DNA from: Candidatus Methanophagales archaeon
GTDB taxonomy: Archaea > Halobacteriota > Syntropharchaeia > Alkanophagales > Methanospirareceae
Direction of reading: 5' to 3'
Length of the DNA stretch: 32,193 bases
Assembly: GCA_025435355.1 (NCBI GenBank)
Contig: JANJFQ010000009.1
Span: 1-32,193 of the forward strand
This document shows, piece after piece, positions 1 to 7,132 of this stretch. Under the pieces are notes generated by a model. It was not told the origin of the DNA. It searched no databases and saw nothing but the letters and a program-made list of their open reading frames with translations. The first letter of the stretch is position 1; each line of letters begins with the position of its first letter. Both the position numbers and the translations under genes were made by a program.

Positions 1-152
1 GGCTTTTTGTTAAATTTTTTGTATTTCTCTATCGCTTCCTGCCCATTTGTTGCCACGTCCAAAATGGTGTATTCCTTCTTCCTTTCTATCATTATCCTGT
101 ATAGCACCAGTATATCCGGGTCATCATCAACAAGAAATATTGTTTTAGTCAT
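1..152 (-). CDS. response regulator receiver domain protein (partial, cut by window edge)
   Basis: Only the first 50 codons are in the window and they are too short for the ORF track. The translation starts MTKTIFLVDDDPDILVLYR and continues to NGQEAIEKYKKF, which is the first half of a CheY-like receiver domain: beta-1, the acidic DDD pocket that binds Mg2+, helix 1 and the start of the second repeat. The start ATG at 150-152 overlaps the last codons of the upstream receiver/kinase hybrid by 8 bases, and GGAG lies just before it, so the two are translationally coupled. It is the fourth gene of the minus-strand operon beginning at 3538. The phospho-acceptor Asp and any output domain are outside the window, so whether it is a lone receiver or a longer regulator cannot be told. 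Confidence 0.85.
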   Translation of the reverse strand, partial: MTKTIFLVDDDPDILVLYRIMIERKKEYTILDVATNGQEAIEKYKKFNKK

Positions 153-1239
153 TATCTCCTCCTTTTGGTTTAGGAATGATTATATTAAAGATGCTTCCCA
201 GCGCGTGGTCTCCCTTTACCCGGTCTTCTACCCAGACCCCACCACCATATCTGCTTACGAGCGTTTTCACCAGGTATAACCCGATTCCACTTCCACCCTC
301 ATATTTATGCCCTTTATGAAAACGTTTAAAGATTGCTTCCTTCGCTTCGTCCGGGACTCCTCTTCCTCTGTCTTCAACGCTTATCACGTAAAATTCTTTC
401 TCGTTTTTCGCATAATCTACAACGCCGATATCAATCTCGACTTTTGTAAATGGCGTGAATTTTATCGCATTATCTAATATATTGATGAATATGTCGTTTG
501 CAAAAGAATCCGCGAGGATATATTGTTTCTCTTCTGAAGGTATATAGTTTATTTCGACTTCTTTGTCCTTATGGTCTGCCTTTACACTATCAATGCTCTC
601 CTTGATTATGTCGGTTAAATCAATAGTTTTCAGCTCAGGTTCGATTTCCTGAATCTGTCTGAGTTTTCTTACATTTTCAATTAGCTTTGCACTCCTTTTA
701 ACCGCGGATAGCGCCTTCTCTGCATAATCCTTTTGTTCTTGTTCGCGGAGACCTGAATCTGATAGCGCACTAAGATAGCCCATTATTATTTGGTTTATGT
801 TATTTATGTCGTGTGCCATCAGGTCGTTATAAAATTCCGCCTTCTCTTTCAACACGAACACTTCTTGTTCTAATCTATTTTTATCAACCCCTCTCTTAAT
901 GATTTGTTTCAGGTCTTCCACATGATAAGGCTTCGGAATATAATCGTAGCAACCTTTCTCTATCGCCTCTATCGCCGTATCTAAGGAGGGATAGCCCGTG
1001 ATGATTATTCCAATCGTATGCGGATTGACTTTTTTTGCCGCCGCTATGACCTCCATGCCATCTTTTCCAGGCATCTTTAGATCTGCTAATACCACGTCGA
1101 AAATCTGCTTTTTCAGTAAATATATTGCTTCAAATCCGTCTTCTGCTGTTGTCACCTCATAACCTTCTTCTTTCAATATTGTTTTGGTGGTGACCAGAAA
1201 AGAGGGTTCATCATCAACTATGAGTATTTTTTCTTTCAT
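145..1239 (-). CDS. hybrid receiver-histidine kinase (soluble)
   Basis: This 364-residue cytoplasmic signalling protein has a receiver domain first (about residues 3-120) and a histidine kinase second. In the receiver the acidic pair is D9/D10, the predicted phospho-acceptor is D53 in LADLKMPG, and the conserved lysine is K103 in PKPY. The kinase has a dimerisation/phosphotransfer helix with H143 in MAHDINN, an N-box NIFINILDNAIKF-like stretch, a G1 box VEDRGRGVP and a G2 box GGSGIGLYLVK. There is no membrane segment, so it probably takes its signal through phosphorylation of its own receiver, perhaps by the membrane kinase encoded just upstream. Its ATG overlaps the stop of that kinase gene by 4 bases (ATGA). 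The receiver-first, HATPase-last order is common in methanogen-type archaea. The signal and final output are not visible. Confidence 0.92.
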   Translation of the reverse strand: MKEKILIVDDEPSFLVTTKTILKEEGYEVTTAEDGFEAIYLLKKQIFDVVLADLKMPGKDGMEVIAAAKKVNPHTIGIIITGYPSLDTAIEAIEKGCYDYIPKPYHVEDLKQIIKRGVDKNRLEQEVFVLKEKAEFYNDLMAHDINNINQIIMGYLSALSDSGLREQEQKDYAEKALSAVKRSAKLIENVRKLRQIQEIEPELKTIDLTDIIKESIDSVKADHKDKEVEINYIPSEEKQYILADSFANDIFINILDNAIKFTPFTKVEIDIGVVDYAKNEKEFYVISVEDRGRGVPDEAKEAIFKRFHKGHKYEGGSGIGLYLVKTLVSRYGGGVWVEDRVKGDHALGSIFNIIIPKPKGGDND

Positions 1240-2570
1240 TTTCTTCTCCCTTTCCTTTTCTCGTGTACGGGTAATGATATGATAAATGTTGTACCTTTTC
1301 CCACTTCGCTTTTGACTTCAATTCGCCCATTATGTCTTTGTATTACTCCGTAAGAGACCGACAAGCCCAAACCAGTGCCTTTACCGCCTTTCTTGGTGGT
1401 GAAGAAGGGGTCAAATATCTTATTCATTCTCTCTTCTGGTATCCCACAACCGGTATCGGTAAATTTTAGCTTAATCTCAGGCTCTCCCGTATGTTCTATT
1501 TGAGAATATGTTTTTATTGCTAATTCTCCACCTTCGGGCATGGACTCTAACGCATTTAGTATGATATTCAAAAACACCTGCTTAAGATGTTCCGGAGAAG
1601 CCATAGCATCAGGCAGTTTTGGGTCATAATGTTTAATTATTTTCACGTTACGATTGGCGATTTGGTTTTTTATGACCGCCAATATTTCATCAAGTGGAAC
1701 GTTGACGTTTGTAGGTCTCATAATCTCTTTTTTGGGGCGGTATAAATCCAAAAGCCGCCGAACAATACTCGCAATACGATTCACTTCTTGCTCTGCAATA
1801 TCTAAATATTCTTTTTTATGCTCGGATACCGAATCAGACAACAGATACAGACAGTTTTTTATTCCACCTAAGGGATTGTTTATTTCATGTGCAATATCAG
1901 CAGATAATCTACCAAGAGCTGCGAGTTTCTCTGATTGAATTAACTGTTCCTGAGCGGCTCTTAGTTCTTTATTAGCCTTTGAGACTTCTTTATTTAGCGA
2001 TATTAATCCGTAAAAGACCAGGAAAGCCATTCCAATAAGACTTAATCCAATCACCAGGCTTCCCCATAACATCCTCCATACCTCTAAATAAACTTCTTTA
2101 AGAGAGAAGCCCAACCAAACCGTATGACCACGATAACTGGGTGCTACAATGACTTTTATTTTCTCTACCTTATATATATCCTCTTTTATCACCGTTTTAT
2201 CCGTGGTGATTGCAGGGTTCCTGATGAACATACCTCGCTCTTCCAGTATATTGGATAAATAAATCTCACCAGTAGGCTTTACTATTCTACAATATACAAT
2301 ATCATCGGGTTCTGCTAATTTCCTCACTATTTCTCGTTTATGCGCGGGAACTGCGTGTACTTCTGCTGACCCGATGCTCATGGCTGCTGTCTCAGCTAAC
2401 AAAACTTTCTCTTCGATCGCGGATTCAATCATATACTCCTCCTCATTAATAATTGTCAGATAAGTTTGCACGCAGATAATGAAGATTAAAAAAATAAATA
2501 AGACGAAAAAGAGATTTAGATATGCTTCTCTGCTTTTGTCCTTCAACATATTACTGATTTTTTTATTCAT
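1236..2570 (-). CDS. membrane-bound sensor histidine kinase
   Basis: This 444-residue protein has two membrane helices (about 18-40 and 169-191) enclosing an extracytoplasmic region of about 125 residues. That region includes [18 protein letters not shown], which looks like the strand pattern of a Cache/PAS-like sensor, although the fold cannot be named with certainty. A linker coiled coil leads into a HisKA helix with H228 in [12 protein letters not shown]. The HATPase domain follows, with [14 protein letters not shown] (N box), DTGCGIP (G1), FDPFFTTK (F box) and GTGLGLS (G2). All catalytic motifs are intact. The start ATG lies 11 bases after the stop of the MBL hydrolase gene with an AAAGGATGAG ribosome-binding site, so the kinase is the second gene of that operon. 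The closest partner is likely the hybrid kinase or the lone receiver downstream. Confidence 0.93.
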   Translation of the reverse strand: MNKKISNMLKDKSREAYLNLFFVLFIFLIFIICVQTYLTIINEEEYMIESAIEEKVLLAETAAMSIGSAEVHAVPAHKREIVRKLAEPDDIVYCRIVKPTGEIYLSNILEERGMFIRNPAITTDKTVIKEDIYKVEKIKVIVAPSYRGHTVWLGFSLKEVYLEVWRMLWGSLVIGLSLIGMAFLVFYGLISLNKEVSKANKELRAAQEQLIQSEKLAALGRLSADIAHEINNPLGGIKNCLYLLSDSVSEHKKEYLDIAEQEVNRIASIVRRLLDLYRPKKEIMRPTNVNVPLDEILAVIKNQIANRNVKIIKHYDPKLPDAMASPEHLKQVFLNIILNALESMPEGGELAIKTYSQIEHTGEPEIKLKFTDTGCGIPEERMNKIFDPFFTTKKGGKGTGLGLSVSYGVIQRHNGRIEVKSEVGKGTTFIISLPVHEKRKGRRK

Positions 2571-2581
2571 CTCATCCTTTC

Positions 2582-3538
2582 TTAATATCCAAATGCTGGA
2601 GACGAGCTGTGGTCTGCATACACAAGTGTTAGTTTTATGTTCTCGTCCATTCCTTCTATCTTCTTTATAAACTCTTCATTCCAATTACTCCAGCGGATAA
2701 GGCTATCTTTTGTAATCCTTCCACCTTTATTGAAAGGCACGATGGTGATTGGGGTGATTACACGGTCATCTAAATATTCGGCTAATTCCCATTGCGCAAG
2801 TACCACCGGGTCGTACATTCTTACTATTTTCCCTAACTCATCCACCGTGACGTGGTCTACATGCCCGTGTGTCAGTAATATCAGGTCAACATCCTCGAAA
2901 TCCGCGAAATCTTTGCATTCAGCAGGGCAGTCGGGATTTGCTTCCAGCCATGGGTCTATCATAATTCTCGTGCCGTTCACCGACTCGATGAAAAAAGAGG
3001 CATGCCCCAGCCAGAGAAATTTTATACCCTCTATTTCACGCCAAGCGCCGTATTCCAAAACGATAGGTTCTGCTCTTGTTTCTCCTCTATCTCTGAATTC
3101 TTTTACTCCTGCTACGAACTCAGTTGCATTTTGTGTCATCTCAGCAAAAGCATGGTAGTGATGGGGTACTACGAACTTCGGATTTATCAGTGTAGTAGCG
3201 TATGCTGCATCCTTTGAATCCATTGTATAAAAGTTTCCAATGGGTAGAAAAGCAATGTCTGGCTTGTAGTAGTCGCCTATGATAAATTTCATATCTCCGA
3301 AAAGGGCGGTATCGCCAGCAAAGTAAAGTTTCACTCCGTTCTCAAATTCAATCACGTAGCCATTGGAAGTCCCCGTGTAAATCGGTCCTTCAAATCTAAC
3401 GCCTTCTATCGGAACTTCCGACGTAACTATTTCTATCCTATCCTTTGTCGCTCGCTGATATCCTGCAAATGAAATAATAAGCGAAGCCACGGAAATCACT
3501 ACAATTATTCCTATTGCTATCCCTATTTTTTTATCCAT
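2582..3538 (-). CDS. membrane-anchored MBL-fold metal-dependent hydrolase, circularly permuted UPF0173 type
   Basis: The protein has 318 residues. Residues 5-26 form a hydrophobic segment, a signal anchor or signal peptide, which places the enzyme outside the membrane. The rest matches the UPF0173 group of metallo-beta-lactamase-fold hydrolases, but with its halves exchanged. Residues about 50-169 hold what is normally the C-terminal half: TGTSNGYVIEF, FAGDTALFGD with D76, AFLPIG, and VPHHYH. Residues about 170-318 hold what is normally the N-terminal half: FLWLGHASFFIE, IMIDPW, and the metal motif THGHVDH (H224, H226, D228, H229), ending at HSSSPAFGY. All expected metal ligands are therefore present in permuted order. 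It is the first gene of an operon with a sensor kinase 11 bases downstream. AAAGGGATG precedes the ATG. The substrate is unknown. The family assignment is strong; the permutation is read directly from motif order. Confidence 0.88.
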   Translation of the reverse strand: MDKKIGIAIGIIVVISVASLIISFAGYQRATKDRIEIVTSEVPIEGVRFEGPIYTGTSNGYVIEFENGVKLYFAGDTALFGDMKFIIGDYYKPDIAFLPIGNFYTMDSKDAAYATTLINPKFVVPHHYHAFAEMTQNATEFVAGVKEFRDRGETRAEPIVLEYGAWREIEGIKFLWLGHASFFIESVNGTRIMIDPWLEANPDCPAECKDFADFEDVDLILLTHGHVDHVTVDELGKIVRMYDPVVLAQWELAEYLDDRVITPITIVPFNKGGRITKDSLIRWSNWNEEFIKKIEGMDENIKLTLVYADHSSSPAFGY

Positions 3539-3738
3539 TTTTACATCCCTTTTAAAAAATTAATATCTAATAAAACTATCACGTATTATTAATTTTATTT
3601 AAATTGCCGAAAATTTTTTGTTACTCTCTGGCGGGGTGATGATGATGAACAAAAAATGTCAAATGTATTAAACTATTTTTTCACACACTTTCAAAAAATT
3701 TGGCAGTTACTGTAAAAAAAACAGCAACAAGCCGGAAT

Positions 3739-3747
3739 ATTTATAAG
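3739..3747 (+). promoter_or_regulatory. TATA box for the Rcp1-like receiver gene
   Basis: TATTTATAAG lies about 35 bases before the ATG at 3779. Transcription would start near 3769, leaving a leader of about 10 bases. No Shine-Dalgarno motif precedes the start codon, which fits a short-leader mRNA. Confidence 0.6.
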
Positions 3748-3778
3748 GCGAAGAAAGAAAAAGTTATAACGTCCAAAA

Positions 3779-4225
3779 ATGAAAGGCAACCCGGCGGAGA
3801 TCCTGCTTGTTGAAGATGAGGCGGCGCATGCAATGCTTACAATGCGCGCAATTGAAGATGCAAAGATTGCGAATGAGATTCATTGGGTAGCTGATGGTGA
3901 GGAAGCAATGAACTATCTCTTCCGTCGTGGCGAATACGCAGATAAGAAAAAAAGTCCTCGTCCTGATTTAATTCTTCTCGACTTGCGACTTCCTAAACTC
4001 GATGGTCATGAAGTGCTGAAGGCGATAAAAGAATCTGGTGATTTGAAGCATATACCCGTAGTAGTGCTTACCACTTCGGAAAGCGAAGGTGATTTGGCCA
4101 TGGCATACAGCAATTATGTCAACAGTTATCTTGTAAAACCCATAGACTTCGGTGAGTTCTCAGAAATGATACGCGAACTGGGTTTTTATTGGCTTATATG
4201 GAACAGGCATCCATGGAGAGGTTGA
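3779..4225 (+). CDS. Rcp1-like single-domain response regulator
   Basis: This 148-residue protein is a lone receiver domain. It shows ILLVEDE with the acidic pair, LLDLRLPKLDG with the phospho-acceptor Asp, VVLTTSES with the conserved Thr, and SYLVKPIDF with the conserved Lys. The insertion RRGEYADKKKSPRP between helix 2 and beta-3 is the hallmark of the Rcp1 group (receivers that work with phytochrome-type or methanogen histidine kinases). No output domain follows, so it acts through protein contact or as a phosphate relay. The C-terminal WLIWNRHPWRG is an unusual tryptophan-rich tail. The gene converges on another Rcp1-like receiver with a single base between the two stop codons. All catalytic residues are present. 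Confidence 0.93.
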   Translation: MKGNPAEILLVEDEAAHAMLTMRAIEDAKIANEIHWVADGEEAMNYLFRRGEYADKKKSPRPDLILLDLRLPKLDGHEVLKAIKESGDLKHIPVVVLTTSESEGDLAMAYSNYVNSYLVKPIDFGEFSEMIRELGFYWLIWNRHPWRG

Positions 4226-4226
4226 A

Positions 4227-4664
4227 TCAAACGAGCGAAATTATAGCATCTAATAGCCCCTCCATCTTTCCTCTCTTTTGAACAATAAACGCGGATTTTA
4301 GAATGTAACTTTTAACTCCCTCCTCGTATGTCCTGATTATATCTTCATCCCTCTCTGAAGCTGTAAGAACTACGACAGGAATATCTTTGATTTCTTCTTC
4401 CTGCTTTATTTGCTCCAGCACCTCTATTCCATCAAGCTTTGGCAGACGCAGGTCAAGCAGGATTACGTCCGGCTTCGGATACTTCTTTTCATCGGCGTAA
4501 TCGCCCCGGTTATAGAGGAAATCAAGTGCCTCTTCTCCATCTCTTGTAACAAAAACCATGTTTCTCAGCCTACTTTCCTTTAAAACCTTCTTTATAATAA
4601 GCACATGCTCCTCCAAATCTTCTATAAGCAATATCTTTATCTCTTTTTCTTCTCTTTCTTTCAT
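4227..4664 (-). CDS. Rcp1-like single-domain response regulator
   Basis: This 145-residue receiver is a paralogue of the protein encoded at 3779-4225, with the same Rcp1-type insertion (NRGDYADEKKYPKP) and LLDLRLPKLDG phospho-acceptor motif. ILLIEDLEEH gives the acidic pair and VVLTASER the conserved Thr. After the conserved Lys the usual proline is replaced (SYILKSAF instead of K-P), which may alter the beta-5/alpha-5 signalling face. There is no output domain. It lies 3 bases downstream of the CheY-like receiver gene at 4668-5051, so the two are almost certainly co-transcribed from the promoter near 5085. Confidence 0.92.
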   Translation of the reverse strand: MKEREEKEIKILLIEDLEEHVLIIKKVLKESRLRNMVFVTRDGEEALDFLYNRGDYADEKKYPKPDVILLDLRLPKLDGIEVLEQIKQEEEIKDIPVVVLTASERDEDIIRTYEEGVKSYILKSAFIVQKRGKMEGLLDAIISLV

Positions 4665-4667
4665 TTT

Positions 4668-5051
4668 CTATCTCTTCTTCAATACACCCCCTATACGTGC
4701 TTCGATTTCTTCCGCGGAGAATGGCTTCCTCAAATATCCCTTTATTCCTGCTTTCACTGCTTTCACTATTAAATCAGGCGTATCTGAGGATTCCGCAACC
4801 ATCAGGATAACAATGGCAGAGGAATTCTCTGTTTCTATAATGCGCGTTGCCTCGATACCTTCTATATCCTTTAATGCCGCATCTACGAGCATAATATCCG
4901 GCTTCAGTTTCATATATTTATCTATTGCTTCTTTTCCATCTTTAGCTGTGCCAATGACCTCGAAACCAAGTTTTTCCAATACCGTAGTGAGCATGATACA
5001 TATAAATGAAGAACTATCAGCTATCAATACCCTCATCCTCTCCTTATCCAT
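4668..5051 (-). CDS. CheY-like single-domain response regulator
   Basis: This 127-residue protein is a receiver domain of ordinary CheY length. VLIADSSSF gives the acidic pocket with only one clear Asp, IMLVDAAL holds the predicted phospho-acceptor Asp, and GYLRKPF holds the conserved Lys. At the position of the conserved Thr/Ser after beta-4 it reads LMVAESS, so the switch residue appears to be Ala. That may change signalling after phosphorylation. It differs in type from the Rcp1-like receiver encoded 3 bases downstream. It could be a chemotaxis CheY, but no cheA, cheB or cheW is in the window, so this cannot be decided. A TATA-like AGCTTTTATA and GGAG precede the ATG. Confidence 0.88.
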   Translation of the reverse strand: MDKERMRVLIADSSSFICIMLTTVLEKLGFEVIGTAKDGKEAIDKYMKLKPDIMLVDAALKDIEGIEATRIIETENSSAIVILMVAESSDTPDLIVKAVKAGIKGYLRKPFSAEEIEARIGGVLKKR

Positions 5052-5078
5052 TGTATCCTTTATCTCCTTTATAATCCT

Positions 5079-5090
5079 AGTATAAAAGCT
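5079..5090 (-). promoter_or_regulatory. TATA box for the receiver pair 5051-4227
   Basis: The minus strand reads AGCTTTTATACT about 34 bases before the ATG at 5051. It is followed by AAAGGAGATAAAGG, which contains the ribosome-binding site. The box sits just beyond the stop codon of the upstream UbiA gene, giving the receivers a promoter of their own. Confidence 0.5.
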
Positions 5091-5094
5091 TTTC

Positions 5095-5937
5095 TTAAAA
5101 GAAAAATAAGCATAATAATATCACGGGTATCCATTCGCCGTCAACGAGCAAATCCAGTGATTTCCCTATTTTTAGACCTTCTTCTTTGCAAAAATGTATA
5201 ATGTACCAGTATCCATATGCGATGGCGAAGATTAAAACGAAGAGATGTTGGTGAAAAAAGCCCGAGAGATAAGAAATTGCGAGCCATGGTATGAATGTTG
5301 AGTTAAGAACAAGAAGAAGGTTTTTCGTTTTTCGCCTTCCAAAAACTACCGGGATTGTTCGCACGCCGCATATTCTATCGCCTTTGATGTCTCGAACGTC
5401 GAATAAAAGCGAGTTTATAACGCTTTTAGTAAAAAAGAAATAAAAAACAAAAACAATCTGTATAAAGTATTTTTCTGGTAAGCAAATTGCAGGAAGGAAA
5501 GTTGAACATACGCCCCAACTAAATGCTACGATTAAATTTTTCATGCCGAGCATATCTTTTAACCGAGGAAGGTTAGATGATACTCTTACACTGTAAATAA
5601 TCCCTGTGAATAGTGGAAAAAGAAGAATTGGTACACATAAAATATCTTGCAAAACACCCAAAAATAGAGAAATCATAAGCGAAAATAACAAAAAACTTGC
5701 GATAATATGCTCTTTTCCTTTGATAAATTTCGTCCGTTCTGGGACATTAATAGTATCTTCTTTCCGGTCTGTTAGTTTGTTAAGTCCATATATGCTAAAG
5801 GTCACAAAAAAAAAGCTGAGTAGTATATCCAAAATTGGAGTTGTATTAAACAATAAAAATGAGAAATAAAGTTCTAAAATGCTGTTTATCGATAGAAAAA
5901 TAGAAGTCGATAAAAGGAATATAATAAGCTTATTCAT
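5095..5937 (-). CDS. UbiA-family prenyltransferase
   Basis: This 280-residue protein is very hydrophobic, with about eight or nine predicted membrane helices. The two Asp-rich motifs of UbiA-type enzymes are visible: NKLTDRKED near residue 53 (N-x3-D-x3-D) and DVRDIKGDR near residue 178 (D-x2-D-x2-GD). Both bind Mg2+ and the polyprenyl diphosphate. The family attaches prenyl chains to aromatic acceptors, haem, chlorophyll or glycerophosphate lipids. The divergent sequence here gives no acceptor, and a role as digeranylgeranylglyceryl phosphate synthase is only one option. No genes of a single pathway flank it: a decayed regulator lies directly upstream and receivers downstream. It may be an orphan or acquired gene. 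Confidence 0.8.
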   Translation of the reverse strand: MNKLIIFLLSTSIFLSINSILELYFSFLLFNTTPILDILLSFFFVTFSIYGLNKLTDRKEDTINVPERTKFIKGKEHIIASFLLFSLMISLFLGVLQDILCVPILLFPLFTGIIYSVRVSSNLPRLKDMLGMKNLIVAFSWGVCSTFLPAICLPEKYFIQIVFVFYFFFTKSVINSLLFDVRDIKGDRICGVRTIPVVFGRRKTKNLLLVLNSTFIPWLAISYLSGFFHQHLFVLIFAIAYGYWYIIHFCKEEGLKIGKSLDLLVDGEWIPVILLCLFFF

Positions 5938-5940
5938 AAC

Positions 5941-6120
5941 TTAACCGCTTTTGATATTTAACGATGGTGCTTATAAAATGCGTCTTCTTATGACAGAGCT
6001 CTTCTAACATAAGACCTATAACTCATTACTCTGTTCCTATGCCTAGTCATCGGCGAACAACCCATACTAAAAAACGCTCTCATTAACAGCAAGAGCAATT
6101 TTTACACCTTTTTCCATCAC
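5941..6120 (-). pseudogene. decayed C-terminal fragment of a FilR1-type regulator
   Basis: The gap between the UbiA gene and the intact regulator is not empty. Its minus-strand translation VMEKGVKIALAVNESVF-stop-YGLFAD matches VINEDVKIALTITDTAFNLGLFTN of the intact neighbour almost position by position. Further on, in a shifted frame, AFYKHHR-stop-ISKAVK matches LYKYYRQLSKKVD. Several in-frame stops and at least one frameshift are present, and everything upstream of the last ~60 codons is gone. It is the remnant of a tandem duplicate of the gene at 6126-6998. Confidence 0.85.
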
Positions 6121-6125
6121 CATCA

Positions 6126-6998
6126 CTAGATCCCGTCAACCTTTTTTGATAGTTGACGGTAGTACTTATACAATGTTCTCCCCCATAAGAGCCCCTTTTT
6201 ATCATAACCTACCAAGTCTCTATTATAGTCATATACTCCTTCATTAGTGAACAATCCAAGATTAAAAGCAGTGTCGGTAATAGTGAGGGCTATTTTTACA
6301 TCTTCGTTTATCACCAATGAAGTAAAGTTTGGCTGACGTAAAAGTTTTTTAAGTACTCCTTCTGCTACCGCTAATGTCTTATTCAATACCTTATCAGTAA
6401 ATATAAGCTCTACCTCAATCCCTTTTCTTATTGCCAATTTTTCGATTATTGCGGGATACTCTGGATGAAAAATGGGAGAAATGCCTTTCACATCGTTAGC
6501 AGTTTCAAGTATTTGCAGAAAGGTCGCATGTGCTTTGAAAATGTCAGTAGGTGTATCCTCTAATAGAATAGAATTATTTAAATCCCCGATCTTCTCAAGT
6601 AAAGGCTCTGGAATACCGCTGAGGTCATGTTCAAGCCAGAAGTCCTCGTGCTTCTTCAATACCTCAATCGCATCTACGAAATCGCTTAATTTTAACGCTA
6701 TAACCTCGCCGATTTTCGTTAGCGCGTAATATCTTTTTTCATTTTCAAAAACGAGTCTATTCTTTTCGAGCTCCCTTAATGCGTGTATTGCGGTTGTAGA
6801 ACTTACTCCCAGTTCTTCTCGTAATTCGCTTAGCGGTTTCTTACCTGCCTGTAAAGAGATAAAGATAGACTTTCTCAGGTCAGAGCAAGTAGCGAGTCGA
6901 AGCGTATTTTGCATACGCTTCGGTTTATTTTCTCTATCCATACCTGACTTCAGCATTACTTCTTCTCCACCCATTCCGACTACTTCGCTCTCTACCAT
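6126..6998 (-). CDS. winged-helix transcriptional regulator, FilR1-like
   Basis: This 290-residue protein has an N-terminal ArsR-like winged helix (about residues 35-95; LSELREELGVSSTTAIHALRELE is the recognition region, then FENEKRYYALTKIGEVIALKL for the wing). An effector/middle domain follows, of the kind named after the methanogenesis regulator FilR1 (formerly DUF1724), ending in DVKIALTITDTAFNLGLF and LVGYDKKGLLWGRTLYKYYR. Such proteins repress or activate genes in methanogen-type archaea, often in response to an unknown ligand. The start is uncertain. A TATA-like TTTATTTAAA is only about 20 bases from the first ATG, and GGTGGAGAAG precedes the ATG at residue 15 (position 6956), which may be the true start. 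It is divergent from the hybrid kinase at 7133, and an inverted repeat lies between them. A decayed copy follows it. Confidence 0.85.
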   Translation of the reverse strand: MVESEVVGMGGEEVMLKSGMDRENKPKRMQNTLRLATCSDLRKSIFISLQAGKKPLSELREELGVSSTTAIHALRELEKNRLVFENEKRYYALTKIGEVIALKLSDFVDAIEVLKKHEDFWLEHDLSGIPEPLLEKIGDLNNSILLEDTPTDIFKAHATFLQILETANDVKGISPIFHPEYPAIIEKLAIRKGIEVELIFTDKVLNKTLAVAEGVLKKLLRQPNFTSLVINEDVKIALTITDTAFNLGLFTNEGVYDYNRDLVGYDKKGLLWGRTLYKYYRQLSKKVDGI

Positions 6999-7053
6999 TG
7001 CTTATAGACGTCATTTTAAATAAACGTTGGTTATATAGTTAATGAAATGAAAT

Positions 7054-7072
7054 ATTGCTCAATTTAAGCAAT
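7054..7072. promoter_or_regulatory. inverted repeat, candidate operator between divergent genes
   Basis: ATTGCT-caattta-AGCAAT is a perfect 6-base inverted repeat with a 7-base spacer. It lies 20 bases upstream of the hybrid-kinase TATA box and about 55 bases upstream of the divergent regulator gene. Size and position fit a dimeric winged-helix protein, possibly the FilR1-like product itself. Binding is not demonstrated. Confidence 0.4.
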
Positions 7073-7091
7073 GTTGTTGGGGTATAGAAAC

Positions 7092-7101
7092 GCTTATATA
7101 C
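7092..7101 (+). promoter_or_regulatory. TATA box for the hybrid kinase at 7133
   Basis: CTTATATACA lies about 37 bases before the ATG at 7133. Transcription would begin near 7123, which is why the TTG at 7121 is unlikely to be the start codon. Confidence 0.55.
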
Positions 7102-7132
7102 ACCTTCGGCAAAGCTACTATTGTGTTCTAAA

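Noticed and set aside
7-279. Plus-strand ORF at the left edge
   Set aside because: It spans the antisense of the partial receiver and the end of the hybrid kinase; the minus-strand translation is clearly the real one.
3637-3671. Micro-ORF after GGGGTGATGATG
   Set aside because: It has a good ribosome-binding-like sequence but only about ten codons and no support from context.
5081-5105. TTTTCTTAAAAGAAAA palindrome as a terminator of the UbiA gene
   Set aside because: It is AT-only and overlaps the promoter of the receiver pair; a hairpin this weak is not good evidence for termination.
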